Of a stretch of DNA of 64,000 nt, positions 1 to 7,940 are shown piece after piece. The DNA comes from Terriglobia bacterium (GTDB lineage Bacteria; Acidobacteriota; Terriglobia; UBA7540). The stretch's first letter is position 1. Every line of letters starts with the position of its first letter. Under the pieces are notes generated by a model that did no database searches, was not told the origin of the DNA, and saw only the letters and a list, made by a program, of their open reading frames with translations. Location of the stretch: positions 124,001-188,000 of the forward strand of contig DASTAW010000033.1 of NCBI GenBank assembly GCA_035712365.1. The letters run 5' to 3'. Made by a program: the position numbers and the translations under genes.

Positions 1-93
1 CCATTTGACCAGAAAGTATTCAGCCGCGAGCGCTCCACCCCCGATCAGGATGATTCCAAGCATAAACTTCGCTTGCATGGAGAGCTTCTTCAT
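1..93 (-). CDS. N-terminal piece of a small membrane-anchored protein (cut by window edge)
   Basis: The minus strand opens with ATG at 93 and reads 31 codons to the window edge without a stop, beginning MKKLSMQAKFMLGII. The piece is a short basic N-terminus followed by one hydrophobic segment (about residues 9-29), so it is either a signal anchor or an uncleaved signal peptide. It lies 49 bases downstream of selD on the same strand and may belong to that transcript. The family cannot be recognised from so short a piece. The frame is supported by the hydrophobic pattern and a clean start; the function is unknown. Confidence 0.5.
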   Translation of the reverse strand, partial: MKKLSMQAKFMLGIILIGGGALAAEYFLVKW

Positions 94-142
94 GGGGTCA
101 TCTTAGCCTGAGAAAGGGGCTTGCGCAATTCTTCGGGGCGCC

Positions 143-1183
143 TTAATCCACCCGCAGCAAGGGGGTGGTTTTTTCCACCACTCGGCCCACCTGCCGGGCG
201 CGAACTCCGCGTTCTGTGAGCTTCTTTACCAGCGCTGCTGAATCGCTTTCGCCTACCACCAGCAGCAGTCCGCCGCTGGTCTGCGGATCGAAAAACAGGT
301 TGCGGATTTCCTGCGGGACCTTCGGGTCAAACTCGACGCAGGCGCTCACGAACTCGGCGTTTCTTTTCAGCCCACCGGGAAGATAGCCCTGGCGCGAATA
401 GTCGAGAGCGCCGGGAAGGAACTCGATCTCGGTATGGTCGATCACCATGCTGACCTTGCTGGCCGAGGCCATGGCGTGCAGGTGGCCCAGCAACCCGAAG
501 CCCGTGATGTCCGTGGCGGCATGCACATCGAATTCGAGGGCCACTTCGCTGCCCACGCGGTTAAGCGTCCGCATCGATTCAACGGAGGCGCTGACTGCGG
601 CTTCACTCGCTTTCCGCTTTTTCAGCGCCGTGGCGATGATCCCGGTGCCGAGACGCTTGGTGAGGACCAGCCGGTCGCCCGGGCGCGCTCCCCGGTTGGC
701 CAGCACACGCTTGGGGTCCACCACTCCTGTGACAGCGAATCCGAACTTGATTTCGTCATCCCCGATCGAGTGCCCGCCAATCACCGTGCAGCCCGCCTCC
801 TGCATCTTGGCCACGCCGCCCTGCAGGATTTGTTCCAGCATGTCCAGGTCGCGGCCCGTGTTTGGGAAACCTACGATCGAAAGCGCGGAAACCGGACGTC
901 CACCCATGGCGTAAACGTCGCTCAGGGAGTTTGTGGCGGCAATCTGGCCAAACGTCCACGGATCATCCACGATGGGCGTGAAGAAGTCAACCGTCTGCAC
1001 CAGCGCGATGTCAGGTGCGATCAGATACACGCCCGCATCGTCGCCGGTATCGAAGCCGACGAGAACGTTGGGATCAGACTGTTTCGGCAGCCTGGGCAGC
1101 ACCGAGTCCAAAATACTTGGACTCAACTTGGCTGCTCAACCCGCCGCCTTCACCATCGCTGTGAGGCGCTTTCGTTCGTCCAT
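143..1183 (-). CDS. selD: Selenide, water dikinase (SelD), selenocysteine-containing
   Basis: SelD makes selenophosphate from selenide and ATP, the selenium donor for selenocysteine and selenouridine in tRNA. From ATG at 1183 the frame reads 15 codons, then TGA (1138-1136), then AAKLSPSIL and the whole SelD body. The context G-TGA-AAKLSP is the family's active-site loop (GCAAKLSP or GUAAKLSP), so the TGA falls exactly on the catalytic Cys/Sec, here residue 16. The body shows the expected aminoimidazole-ribonucleotide-synthetase-type fold motifs: GDDAGVY, QTVDFFTP, NSLSDVYAMGG, GGHS and ATDITGFGLLGH. The full length of 346 residues is normal. A conventional gene caller would start at the TTG at 1126 and lose the catalytic residue. 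A hairpin directly after the TGA supports recoding. The gene follows kbl by 82 bases and has its own TATAAT. selA and selB are not in the window. Confidence 0.95.
1104..1138 (-). promoter_or_regulatory. Selenocysteine codon with bacterial SECIS hairpin in selD
   Basis: The in-frame TGA is at 1138-1136. After 11 bases, a perfect 8-bp inverted repeat (GAGTCCAA and TTGGACTC, 1124-1104) encloses the 5-base loop GTATT. Bacterial SECIS elements sit in the coding region just 3' of the UGA and carry a GU in the apical loop. Here the loop starts with GU, 19 bases after the UGA, within the spacing reported for bacterial SECIS elements as I recall it. The hairpin would bind SelB. Confidence 0.88.
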
Positions 1184-1190
1184 AACTGGC

Positions 1191-1196
1191 ATTATA
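1191..1196 (-). promoter_or_regulatory. -10 box of a possible leaderless selD promoter
   Basis: A perfect TATAAT on the minus strand ends seven bases before the selD ATG, which would put transcription start at or one base before the start codon. No Shine-Dalgarno sequence precedes the ATG and no good -35 box is visible 17-18 bases upstream. selD might also be read through from kbl. Confidence 0.45.
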
Positions 1197-1265
1197 GGAT
1201 GAAGTCCGAGATTGATGTGGGGGTGATGCTTCGCGCGTGCAATTGAGGAAGTGTATACGAATGCC

Positions 1266-2450
1266 TTACGCTATCGAGGCCTGCACTTCCTTAAAGCTCT
1301 GCACAGCGAACTCGAGGTCGTCTCGTGTGTGCGCGGCGGAAATCTGCACGCGGATGCGCGCCTTGCCCTGTGGCACCACGGGATAGGAGAAGCCGACCAC
1401 GTAGATGCCCTTCTGGAGCAGCGCATCGGCCATGCGCGTGGCCTTGGCGGCATCGCCGATCATGATGGGCACAATCGGGTGCTCGCCCGGCACAATAGAG
1501 AACCCCAGCGCCGTCATCCGCTGGCGAAAGAAGCGCGTGTTTTCCATCAATCGCTCGCGCAGCTCCCCTGACCCCTGCAGCAGGTCGAGCACTTTCAGTG
1601 ACGCAGCTACGATGGAGGGTGACACGGAATTGGAAAAAAGGTAAGGCCTCGAGCGCTGGCGCAGCAGTTCGATGATTTCTTTGCGCCCCGTGGTGTAGCC
1701 GCCACTCGCGCCGCCGAGCGCCTTGCCCAGCGTCCCTGTAATGATGTCCACCCGGCCCTCGACGCCGCAATGTTCCGGTGTGCCACGCCCGTGCTCGCCC
1801 ATGAATCCCACGGCGTGCGAATCGTCCACCATCACCAGCGCGCCATACTTTTCAGCGAGATCGCAGATCTCGTCGAGCTTCGCGACGTACCCGTCCATGG
1901 AGAACACGCCGTCCGTCGCCACGAGCGCGTAGCGAGCCTCCGCTTTGGCCTGTTTCAACTTTTCTTCCAGGTCGCTCATGTCGCCATTGCGATAGCGATA
2001 CCGCTTTGCTTTGCACAGCCGGATGCCGTCAATGATGCTGGCGTGGTTCAGTTCGTCGGAGATCACGGCGTCATCGGCGTCCAGCAGCGTTTCAAACAGC
2101 CCGCCATTGGCGTCAAAACAGGAACTGTAGAGGACGGCGTCATCGGTCCGGAGAAAGCGGCTCAGCGCCTCTTCCAGTTCCTGGTGGATGGCTTGTTTGC
2201 CGCAAATGAATCGAACCGACGAGAGACCGTAACCCCAGCGTTCGAGCGCCTCCCTCGCCGCCTGCACAATGGCCGGATGGTTGGCCAGTCCCAGGTAATT
2301 GTTGGCGCACATGTTCAGCACGCTTTCGCCGCTCTGCAGTTCCACCCGCGTCTGCTGCGGGGAATTCAGCGTTCTCTCGTTCTTGTAGAGGCCGGCCTGC
2401 CGGATTTCATCGAGACGTACTGTCAAATGTTCGCGGATGCTTCCGTACAA
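1266..2450 (-). CDS. kbl: Glycine C-acetyltransferase (2-amino-3-ketobutyrate CoA ligase)
   Basis: This PLP enzyme cleaves 2-amino-3-ketobutyrate with CoA to glycine and acetyl-CoA, the second step of threonine breakdown. The 394-residue length is typical. It begins [17 protein letters not shown] and has the alpha-oxoamine synthase features: [10 protein letters not shown] near residue 50, [17 protein letters not shown] near 210, and the lysine segment [17 protein letters not shown] (about 238-254) whose Lys binds PLP. The start lies one base after the tdh stop, so the two genes are almost certainly cotranscribed as the two-step Tdh-Kbl pathway. selD follows on the same strand. Confidence 0.96.
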   Translation of the reverse strand: MYGSIREHLTVRLDEIRQAGLYKNERTLNSPQQTRVELQSGESVLNMCANNYLGLANHPAIVQAAREALERWGYGLSSVRFICGKQAIHQELEEALSRFLRTDDAVLYSSCFDANGGLFETLLDADDAVISDELNHASIIDGIRLCKAKRYRYRNGDMSDLEEKLKQAKAEARYALVATDGVFSMDGYVAKLDEICDLAEKYGALVMVDDSHAVGFMGEHGRGTPEHCGVEGRVDIITGTLGKALGGASGGYTTGRKEIIELLRQRSRPYLFSNSVSPSIVAASLKVLDLLQGSGELRERLMENTRFFRQRMTALGFSIVPGEHPIVPIMIGDAAKATRMADALLQKGIYVVGFSYPVVPQGKARIRVQISAAHTRDDLEFAVQSFKEVQASIA

Positions 2451-2451
2451 T

Positions 2452-3480
2452 TTATGCCCTCCAGTCCAGAATCACCTTGCCGCAATTGCCGGCCCGCATG
2501 GCGTCAAAGCCTTTTTCGTACTCCTGCCACTTCAGGCGGTGCGTAATCACGGAGCTGATGTCCAGGCCCGATTCCAGCATCACGGTCATCTTGTACCAGG
2601 TCTCGTACATCTCGCGGCCGTAGATGCCCCTGATGGTCAGCATGTTGAAGATCACCTCGTTCCAGTTGATGGACATTTCCTGGTTGGGGATGCCGAGCAT
2701 GGCGATCCTGCCGCCATGGCTCATGTTGCTCAGCATGCTCCGAAAGGCCGCCGGATTGCCGGACATTTCAAGGCCCACGTCGAATCCCTCCTGCATGCCC
2801 AGCTCTTTCTGCACCTGCTCAAGCGGAGTTTTCCTGGGATCGATGGCCCGTGTCACGCCCATCTTCTCAGCCAGCTTCAGGCGCTCCGGAACCAGGTCTG
2901 AGATCACCACAAAGCGCGCCCCGGCATGGCGCGCCACCGCTGCGGCCATCAGCCCGATAGGCCCAGCGCCTGTGATCAGCACGTCCTCACCCAGCACAGG
3001 AAACTGCAGCGCCGTGTGGACGGCATTACCGAAGGGATCAAAAATCGAGGCAATTTCCAGCGGCACAACGGGACTGTGCCGCCAGATGTTGGTCATCGGC
3101 AGAGCGACGTATTCAGCGAAAGCGCCGGGACGTCCCACGCCCACCCCCTTGGAATGCGCGCATAGGTGCCGCCGACCGGCCAGGCAGTTCCGGCAGCGGC
3201 CGCAAACCACATGGCCCTCGCCGCTCACCACCATGCCGGGCTCAAAGTCGGTGACGTTCGAGCCCACCTCGGCGATCTCGCCGACGAATTCGTGGCCGAT
3301 CACGAGCGGCACGGGAATGGTCTTTTGGGCCCAGTCGTCCCAGTCATAAATGTGCAGATCGGTACCGCAGATGCCCGCCAGTTGCACGCGGATGAGGACG
3401 TCGTTGATCCCAATCGCCGGTTTGGGAACATCTTCAACCCACAGGCCCTTATCTGCCCGGCTTTTTACCAGTGCTTTCAT
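2452..3480 (-). CDS. tdh: L-threonine 3-dehydrogenase
   Basis: Zinc-dependent NAD dehydrogenase oxidising L-threonine to 2-amino-3-ketobutyrate, the substrate of the adjacent kbl product. At 342 residues it has the normal length. The catalytic zinc site is visible ([15 protein letters not shown], then [10 protein letters not shown]), as are the structural-zinc cysteines ([19 protein letters not shown]) and the Rossmann stretch [19 protein letters not shown]. The C-terminal [19 protein letters not shown] is characteristic of Tdh rather than sorbitol dehydrogenase. ATG at 3480 is preceded by GGAGAG at short spacing. It is the first gene of the minus-strand tdh-kbl unit. Confidence 0.96.
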   Translation of the reverse strand: MKALVKSRADKGLWVEDVPKPAIGINDVLIRVQLAGICGTDLHIYDWDDWAQKTIPVPLVIGHEFVGEIAEVGSNVTDFEPGMVVSGEGHVVCGRCRNCLAGRRHLCAHSKGVGVGRPGAFAEYVALPMTNIWRHSPVVPLEIASIFDPFGNAVHTALQFPVLGEDVLITGAGPIGLMAAAVARHAGARFVVISDLVPERLKLAEKMGVTRAIDPRKTPLEQVQKELGMQEGFDVGLEMSGNPAAFRSMLSNMSHGGRIAMLGIPNQEMSINWNEVIFNMLTIRGIYGREMYETWYKMTVMLESGLDISSVITHRLKWQEYEKGFDAMRAGNCGKVILDWRA

Positions 3481-3911
3481 CAGTCTCTCCGGAATTCGAA
3501 TCGCGCGGACCTTATGCTGGCGGCCTGCGGGTCTCTCGTCTATGGCACATTAAGAGCTTTTGATTATCTCATGAAAAACACAGGCAGGTTTCGTCCCTCC
3601 CGGCTTCTGTACAGTTCCGCTATGAACGTACCTGTGGTCATCCGCAGCCCAGGCAGGGGTGGCAGCCTCTGATAGAGAGGTCCCGACCGTGTGCCCTCTG
3701 ACAAGGGACGCGACCCCGTTTGACGAAAGAGTTGACTGATTGCCGCCTTCACCTCTGGGCGGCGCTTGCCTGGTTGGACACGATCTGATTGCGTCCCGAT
3801 AGCCTATTTCGAGAACGGACCGGCGGGAGAACCTCGGATGTTTGCAGGAGCGCCCAATTTTTGGTGTAACCTTTCGCTTGTTCCCGCGTAATCAGCGTGA
3901 CAATTAGAGCG
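3481..3911. other. Intergenic region between divergent tdh and sigma-factor genes
   Basis: No convincing gene is visible. A 62-codon minus-strand reading frame (3564-3752) has no recognisable domain and no good ribosome site. The region should hold the tdh promoter (minus) and the sigma-factor promoter (plus). A GATAAT-like hexamer on the minus strand near 3565-3570 is a weak -10 candidate for tdh. Confidence 0.4.
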
Positions 3912-4418
3912 ATGGATTTTCAAAGCCTCTACGAGAAGCATGCTCCGGCAGTGCGGCGGTTCGCCCTGTTCTTATGCGGCAATCCGGAGATGGCGGACGA
4001 CATCACTTCGGAGACCTTTTTGCGTGCATTGCAGGCTCACGGAGAAATTCGCCAGCCGACGGTGAGAAGCTACCTCTTCGCCATTGCGCAGAATGCGTAT
4101 CGTGACCTGCGGAGGCGGTCGCACCGAGAGACAGAGCTTGACGAGAAAAGACCCGACACAGCAATCACCGCTCAAGCACATTTTGAACAGAAAGAGGAAT
4201 TGAGCGCGGTGCTTGCGGCGTTGCAGGAATTGCCGGAGACAGATCGCGCCATTCTGCTGATGCGTGTTGTGGATGAAATGCCCTACGAGGAAATTGCCTC
4301 CGCCCTGGATGTGTCCGTAACTACCGCCAAGGTGAAAGTGCACCGCGCGCGGGCGAAGCTAATGGCCATTCGAGAGCCTGCGAGCGAGAAGTTGACTGGT
4401 TCGGGAGAAAAGCTATGA
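3912..4418 (+). CDS. ECF-type RNA polymerase sigma factor
   Basis: An alternative sigma-70 factor of the extracytoplasmic-function type, about 168 residues. Region 2 is recognisable from FQSLYEKHAPAVRRFALFLCGN through ADDITSETFLRAL and SYLFAIAQNAYRDLRRR. Region 4 follows at the C-terminus: LQELPETDRAILLMRVVDEMPYEE then IASALDVSVTTAKVKVHRAR. I chose ATG at 3912 because the family starts close to this motif; a GTG at 3897 would add five residues. The next gene starts inside its stop codon (ATGA), which implies translational coupling to a membrane partner acting as anti-sigma factor. Confidence 0.9.
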   Translation: MDFQSLYEKHAPAVRRFALFLCGNPEMADDITSETFLRALQAHGEIRQPTVRSYLFAIAQNAYRDLRRRSHRETELDEKRPDTAITAQAHFEQKEELSAVLAALQELPETDRAILLMRVVDEMPYEEIASALDVSVTTAKVKVHRARAKLMAIREPASEKLTGSGEKL

Positions 4419-5005
4419 GCATTACGCGCAACGTGGTGATTGATTTGTTGCCAGTATATTTTTCCGGGGAGGCAAGCGACGACACACGTAAGCTGGTCGA
4501 GGATTACTTTCGGGAGGACCCTGATTTCGAGCGCGTCGCCCGGAGTGCAGCGACACCACTTGAAACGTTGAAGGCGGCTTCGTCGGTTGCGCCGGAAGCG
4601 GAAAGGGAAAAGCGCGACCTGGAGCGCATTGGATGGGAATTGAGGTCACGAAGAGTATGGCTTGTCATGGCGCTGTTTTACACGCTCCTGCCTCTCGTGC
4701 CGTTGGTCGGCGGAGAACTCGCTGGGTGGATTGGGGGACCCCACACCTGGGGAGGGAGAGTTGCAGATTTGGTCTGCGCGGCATTTTTTTGGCTCGTATA
4801 TATCACACGGATGTCACGGCGCAAAGTGCTGCTGGCGGGGGCAATCTTCGTGAGCTCAGTAGCGCTGGCGCCCGTTTTGAATAAGCTGAATATCATCACA
4901 AGTCCAGCGGTGCAAGGCACCGACTTGGAGATAATCGTTATCTGCGTGGGTGCGGCGTTTTTCTGGTTTTTGTATTTTCGCGGGCGAGCGCCGGTGCGGC
5001 GGTGA
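4415..5005 (+). CDS. Membrane protein, probable anti-sigma factor partner
   Basis: A 196-residue protein with a soluble N-terminal portion (about 1-75) followed by four hydrophobic helices: near 80-100 (VWLVMALFYTLLPLV), 112-130, 136-155 and 166-185. The start overlaps the sigma gene stop by four bases, the usual arrangement for a sigma/anti-sigma pair. The N-terminus (MSITRNVVIDLLPVYFSGEAS) matches the opening of many putative zinc-finger anti-sigma proteins, yet no His-x3-Cys-x2-Cys motif is present. The role is inferred from position and topology. Confidence 0.7.
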   Translation: MSITRNVVIDLLPVYFSGEASDDTRKLVEDYFREDPDFERVARSAATPLETLKAASSVAPEAEREKRDLERIGWELRSRRVWLVMALFYTLLPLVPLVGGELAGWIGGPHTWGGRVADLVCAAFFWLVYITRMSRRKVLLAGAIFVSSVALAPVLNKLNIITSPAVQGTDLEIIVICVGAAFFWFLYFRGRAPVRR

Positions 5006-5135
5006 CGTGTCACGCCTGGGGCAGACGCGCTCGGCAGGAACGATCGTCAGGCAATCGCAAGTCGCGCCCGGGTCAATTCGCCTTTTTCCGCGAGGCCCCC
5101 ATTCTCTTCACCATCGCCAGAACCCTAACATTTGC

Positions 5136-5164
5136 TTGCCCAGCCTGAAGATTTAAGATATAGT
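5136..5164 (+). promoter_or_regulatory. Promoter of the aromatic leader peptide and DAHP synthase
   Basis: TTGCCC (5136-5141; four of six -35 bases), a 17-base spacer, then TATAGT (5159-5164; five of six -10 bases). The predicted start at about 5170-5171 lies only three or four bases before the leader-peptide ATG at 5174, so the leader would be translated from a nearly leaderless transcript. This fits the absence of a Shine-Dalgarno sequence. Confidence 0.6.
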
Positions 5165-5173
5165 CGATGCACG

Positions 5174-5248
5174 ATGGTCAGTTTGAATTTTACCAACGCG
5201 TTTAGCTTTAGCTACTGGTATTGGGGCTTTTTTGCCTCGATCCGCTAG
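5174..5248 (+). CDS. Aromatic-rich leader peptide (24 residues) of the aroF attenuator
   Basis: ATG at 5174 to TAG at 5246-5248 encodes a 24-residue peptide with five Phe, two Tyr and two Trp. Eight of these nine fall in the 11-residue run FSFSYWYWGFF. It does not resemble a functional protein; it resembles the sensor peptides of the trp and phe operons, where ribosome stalling at scarce charged tRNA sets the fold of the downstream RNA. The terminator and antiterminator lie directly after it and the first real gene is DAHP synthase, the entry enzyme for Phe, Tyr and Trp. An overlapping 12-codon frame from ATG at 5167 is the alternative and lacks the aromatic run. Confidence 0.85.
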   Translation: MVSLNFTNAFSFSYWYWGFFASIR

Positions 5249-5301
5249 AGTGGCGTTGGCCTGACCAGGAAAAACGAGTTTTAAGAAAAGCCAGCCCACT
5301 C
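5248..5301 (+). promoter_or_regulatory. Antiterminator pairing of the aroF attenuator
   Basis: GAGTGG (5248-5253) pairs with CCACTC (5296-5301), and GTTGGC (5255-5260) pairs with GCCAGC (5290-5295, one G-U pair). This gives 12 base pairs with a single bulged C at 5254. The 3' strand covers the whole 5' arm of the terminator, so the two folds exclude each other. The 5' strand starts on the last base of the leader stop codon. A ribosome that finishes the peptide would mask it; one stalled on the aromatic codons (5201-5233) would leave it free. Confidence 0.8.
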
Positions 5302-5320
5302 AAGCCGAGTGGGCTTTTTT
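5293..5320 (+). terminator. Intrinsic terminator of the aroF attenuator
   Basis: A perfect 9-bp stem (AGCCCACTC 5293-5301, GAGTGGGCT 5307-5315) with loop AAGCC is followed by a run of six T. It ends 21 bases before the aroF start codon. It sits between a strong promoter and the gene it precedes, so it is best read as a regulated terminator and not as the end of the upstream gene. Confidence 0.9.
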
Positions 5321-5341
5321 GTTGGCGAGGGGAGATAAACC

Positions 5342-6382
5342 ATGATCATTTCCATGCGGCCGCATGCCACCAGGGAAGAAATTGACTACGTTTGCGAGCG
5401 GATACGCGAATTCGGATACAAGGTGCATTCCATCGAGGGCGAAGAAAGGGTGGTGATTGGCGTGATTGGTGTAGGCGATGTGACGGCTTGTCTGGAATCC
5501 CTGGAAGCGACTCCCGGAGTGGAGCACGCGGTGCGAATCTCGGCGCCCTACAAATTTGTGAGCAAAGAATTCAAGCAGGAGCGCTCGCGGATTCGCGTGA
5601 ACGGCTCGGAGATCGGCGGCGACGAGTTTGTGGTGATGGCCGGGCCCTGCTCGGTGGAAAACGAGGACCAGATTCTCGAAACCGCGGAAGCCGTGGCCGC
5701 CGCCGGCGCCAAAGTACTGCGCGGCGGCGCCTTCAAGCCGCGGACCTCGCCTTATGATTTTCAGGGCCTGGCGCTCGAAGGGCTTAAGCTGCTGGCCAAA
5801 GCGCGCCAGGCCACCGGGCTTGCCATTGTGACGGAAGTGATGAGCGAAGGCGACGTGGACACGGTGGCGGAGTACGCCGATGTTATGCAGGTAGGCGCGC
5901 GCAACATGCAGAATTTCTCGCTGCTGAAGGCGCTGGGCAAATGCCCGCGGCCGGTGCTGCTGAAGCGCGGCATGAGCTCGACTATCAAGGAGCTGCTGAT
6001 GTCCGCCGAATACATCACGGCGCACGGCAATCCCAACATCATTCTCTGCGAACGTGGCATCCGCACGTTCGAGACGGCTACGCGAAATACCTGCGACATC
6101 GCCGCCGTCCCTGTGCTCAGCGAGCTCACACACTTGCCGGTGATTCTTGACCCCAGCCACGCGACGGGCAAGCGGAGCGTGGTGCCTGCTCTCTGCCGCG
6201 CTGCCGTGGCCATTGGGGCAGACGGCCTGATCGTTGAGGTCCACCCGCAGCCGGAAAAGGCCATGAGCGACGGCGCGCAATCGCTCAGGACCGAACAGTT
6301 CGCAACCATGATGGCGGACCTGGAGCCTTACATCCGGCTCTGGAAGGAGAGCCGCGTTTCAGCCGCTGCAGCCTCGGTCTAG
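5342..6382 (+). CDS. aroF: 3-deoxy-7-phosphoheptulonate synthase (DAHP synthase)
   Basis: First enzyme of the shikimate pathway, condensing phosphoenolpyruvate and erythrose 4-phosphate. The protein (346 residues) has the two-part layout of the type I beta subgroup. A ferredoxin-like N-terminal regulatory domain covers about residues 1-70 ([20 protein letters not shown]). The KDO8P/DAHP synthase barrel follows, with [60 protein letters not shown] and [10 protein letters not shown]. The N-terminal domain in such enzymes can mediate feedback inhibition by aromatic amino acids. A GGGGAG ribosome site precedes the start. With the attenuator upstream, control is probably exerted both on transcription and on the enzyme. 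Confidence 0.97.
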   Translation: MIISMRPHATREEIDYVCERIREFGYKVHSIEGEERVVIGVIGVGDVTACLESLEATPGVEHAVRISAPYKFVSKEFKQERSRIRVNGSEIGGDEFVVMAGPCSVENEDQILETAEAVAAAGAKVLRGGAFKPRTSPYDFQGLALEGLKLLAKARQATGLAIVTEVMSEGDVDTVAEYADVMQVGARNMQNFSLLKALGKCPRPVLLKRGMSSTIKELLMSAEYITAHGNPNIILCERGIRTFETATRNTCDIAAVPVLSELTHLPVILDPSHATGKRSVVPALCRAAVAIGADGLIVEVHPQPEKAMSDGAQSLRTEQFATMMADLEPYIRLWKESRVSAAAASV

Positions 6383-6548
6383 CGTCTAGCGCTGCATTAC
6401 GTATCGGACCATCGCCACCTCCGCCGATTCACTAAAGCCGAGTGAATGCGGACCCATCGAAGCTTGTATCAATTTTCCGCGAGTTCTGCTATATCCTCTT
6501 GGGACCAATGGACTGCGTGCCGTTTGGGTTCTGACCCTGGAGGAACAA

Positions 6549-7748
6549 CTGAACCATTCTGCGTCGCTACTGGGCATTCTGGCAATCCTCGCCACCTGTT
6601 ACGCGCTTTCGCGGCGCCGCGATGCCATTAGCTGGCGGATTGTGGGTTGGGGCCTGGGTCTGCAATTCCTGATCGCCCTGTTTGTGCTTCGCACGGGGCC
6701 GGGCTACTGGCTCCTGGACGAAGCCTCACACGGCGTGGAGTGGTTCCTGCAGTTTTCGTTTGAAGGCTCCCGATTCGTCTTCGGCCCGCTGGGTGACCCG
6801 AAAGGCAATCTGGGCATGGTCTTCGCCTTCCAGGCGCTGCCCTTGATCATCTACGTGGCGGCAGCAATTTCAATTCTCTACTACATCGGCATCCTGCCGG
6901 CGCTGGTGTCCCTGGCGGCGAGGGCGGTGTTTAGGCTGATGGGAACCAGCGGCGCCGAATCCCTTGAAGTGATCGCCAGCATCGTTATAGGACAGGCAGA
7001 AGCCCCGCTCGTCATCCGTCCTCACCTGGAGACTTTGACCCAATCAGAACTCATGACCGTGATGACCGCCGGCATGGCCCACATCGCAGGATCGGTGCTG
7101 GGCGCCTACATCCTGTTCGGCGCGCAGGCGCGGGACCTGCTGACCGCCGTCGTCATGACGGCACCGGGAACGATGCTGGTGTCGAAGATGCTGATTCCGG
7201 AAACGGGCCAGCCGGAAACTGCCGGCGAGGTGAAGCTGGCGCTTGAGAAAGTGGAGGTCAATCTTCTGGACGCCATCACGCGCGGTGTTCTTGACGGTCT
7301 CTTCATTGCACTCAACGTGGGAGCCATGCTGATCGCCTTTGTCGCCCTCATCGCCCTGGCGAACGGCATTCTGGGATTCGCCCATACCACCTTGCCCACC
7401 GTGTTCGGTTATCTTCTGGCGCCGGTGGCCTGGCTTCTCGGCGTGCCGTGGCACGACGCCATGGCCGTGGGAAATCTGCTGGCTACAAAGGTCGTTCTGA
7501 ATGAATTTGTGGCGTTTTCCCTGCTGGGCCCGCTGAAAGGGCACATCGCTGCGCGTTCATTCACCATTGCCACCTTCGCGCTTTGTGGATTTGCGAATTT
7601 CGGCTCCATCGGGGTGCAGATTGGCGCGATCGGCGCGGTGGTGCCTTCGCGCAGGCACGACATGGCAAGGCTGGGGCTGTGGGCGCTGCTGGGCGGCACC
7701 CTGGCAAATTACCTTTCTGCAGCTATTGTCGGCCTGTTCATCAACTGA
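6549..7748 (+). CDS. Concentrative nucleoside transporter (CNT/NupC family)
   Basis: A polytopic inner-membrane protein of the CNT family, which imports nucleosides with a cation gradient. Family motifs are clear: IGQAEAPLVIRPHL in the first core hairpin, NEFVAFSLL, and ALCGFANFGSIGVQIGAIG near the C-terminus. The open frame from GTG at 6642 lacks the first transmembrane helix that family members have. Extending the same frame upstream restores it (SASLLGILAILATCYALSRRR) and leads to CTG at 6549, five bases after GGAGG (6539-6543). I therefore propose a CTG start, giving 399 residues. No ATG, GTG or TTG occurs in this frame between the nearby upstream sequence and 6642. A partly hydrophilic insert lies near residues 215-235. 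Confidence 0.88.
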   Translation: MNHSASLLGILAILATCYALSRRRDAISWRIVGWGLGLQFLIALFVLRTGPGYWLLDEASHGVEWFLQFSFEGSRFVFGPLGDPKGNLGMVFAFQALPLIIYVAAAISILYYIGILPALVSLAARAVFRLMGTSGAESLEVIASIVIGQAEAPLVIRPHLETLTQSELMTVMTAGMAHIAGSVLGAYILFGAQARDLLTAVVMTAPGTMLVSKMLIPETGQPETAGEVKLALEKVEVNLLDAITRGVLDGLFIALNVGAMLIAFVALIALANGILGFAHTTLPTVFGYLLAPVAWLLGVPWHDAMAVGNLLATKVVLNEFVAFSLLGPLKGHIAARSFTIATFALCGFANFGSIGVQIGAIGAVVPSRRHDMARLGLWALLGGTLANYLSAAIVGLFIN

Positions 7749-7940
7749 GGAGAGAGGTGTCGGCGGGCGCGGACAGCCTTGTCCGACCCCTCACCCCGTT
7801 CTCTCAAGACTTTGCTGTTGGCCTTCCACGTGGAAGCCCTCCATGTACGTCCCACGGAGTCCCGAGCAAGTCCAACGATCCAGACGACGGCCTTAAATCT
7901 TTACCACCCTCGGTGCGTATGCGCACAGACAAGAGCCGGA

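Noticed and set aside
3564-3752. 62-codon minus-strand frame upstream of tdh
   Set aside because: No ribosome site, no domain, and composition typical of chance open frames in high-GC DNA.
5167-5205. Alternative leader frame from ATG 5167 (12 codons)
   Set aside because: It lacks the aromatic run and its stop falls before the pairing elements, so it cannot explain the attenuator logic as well as the 5174 frame.
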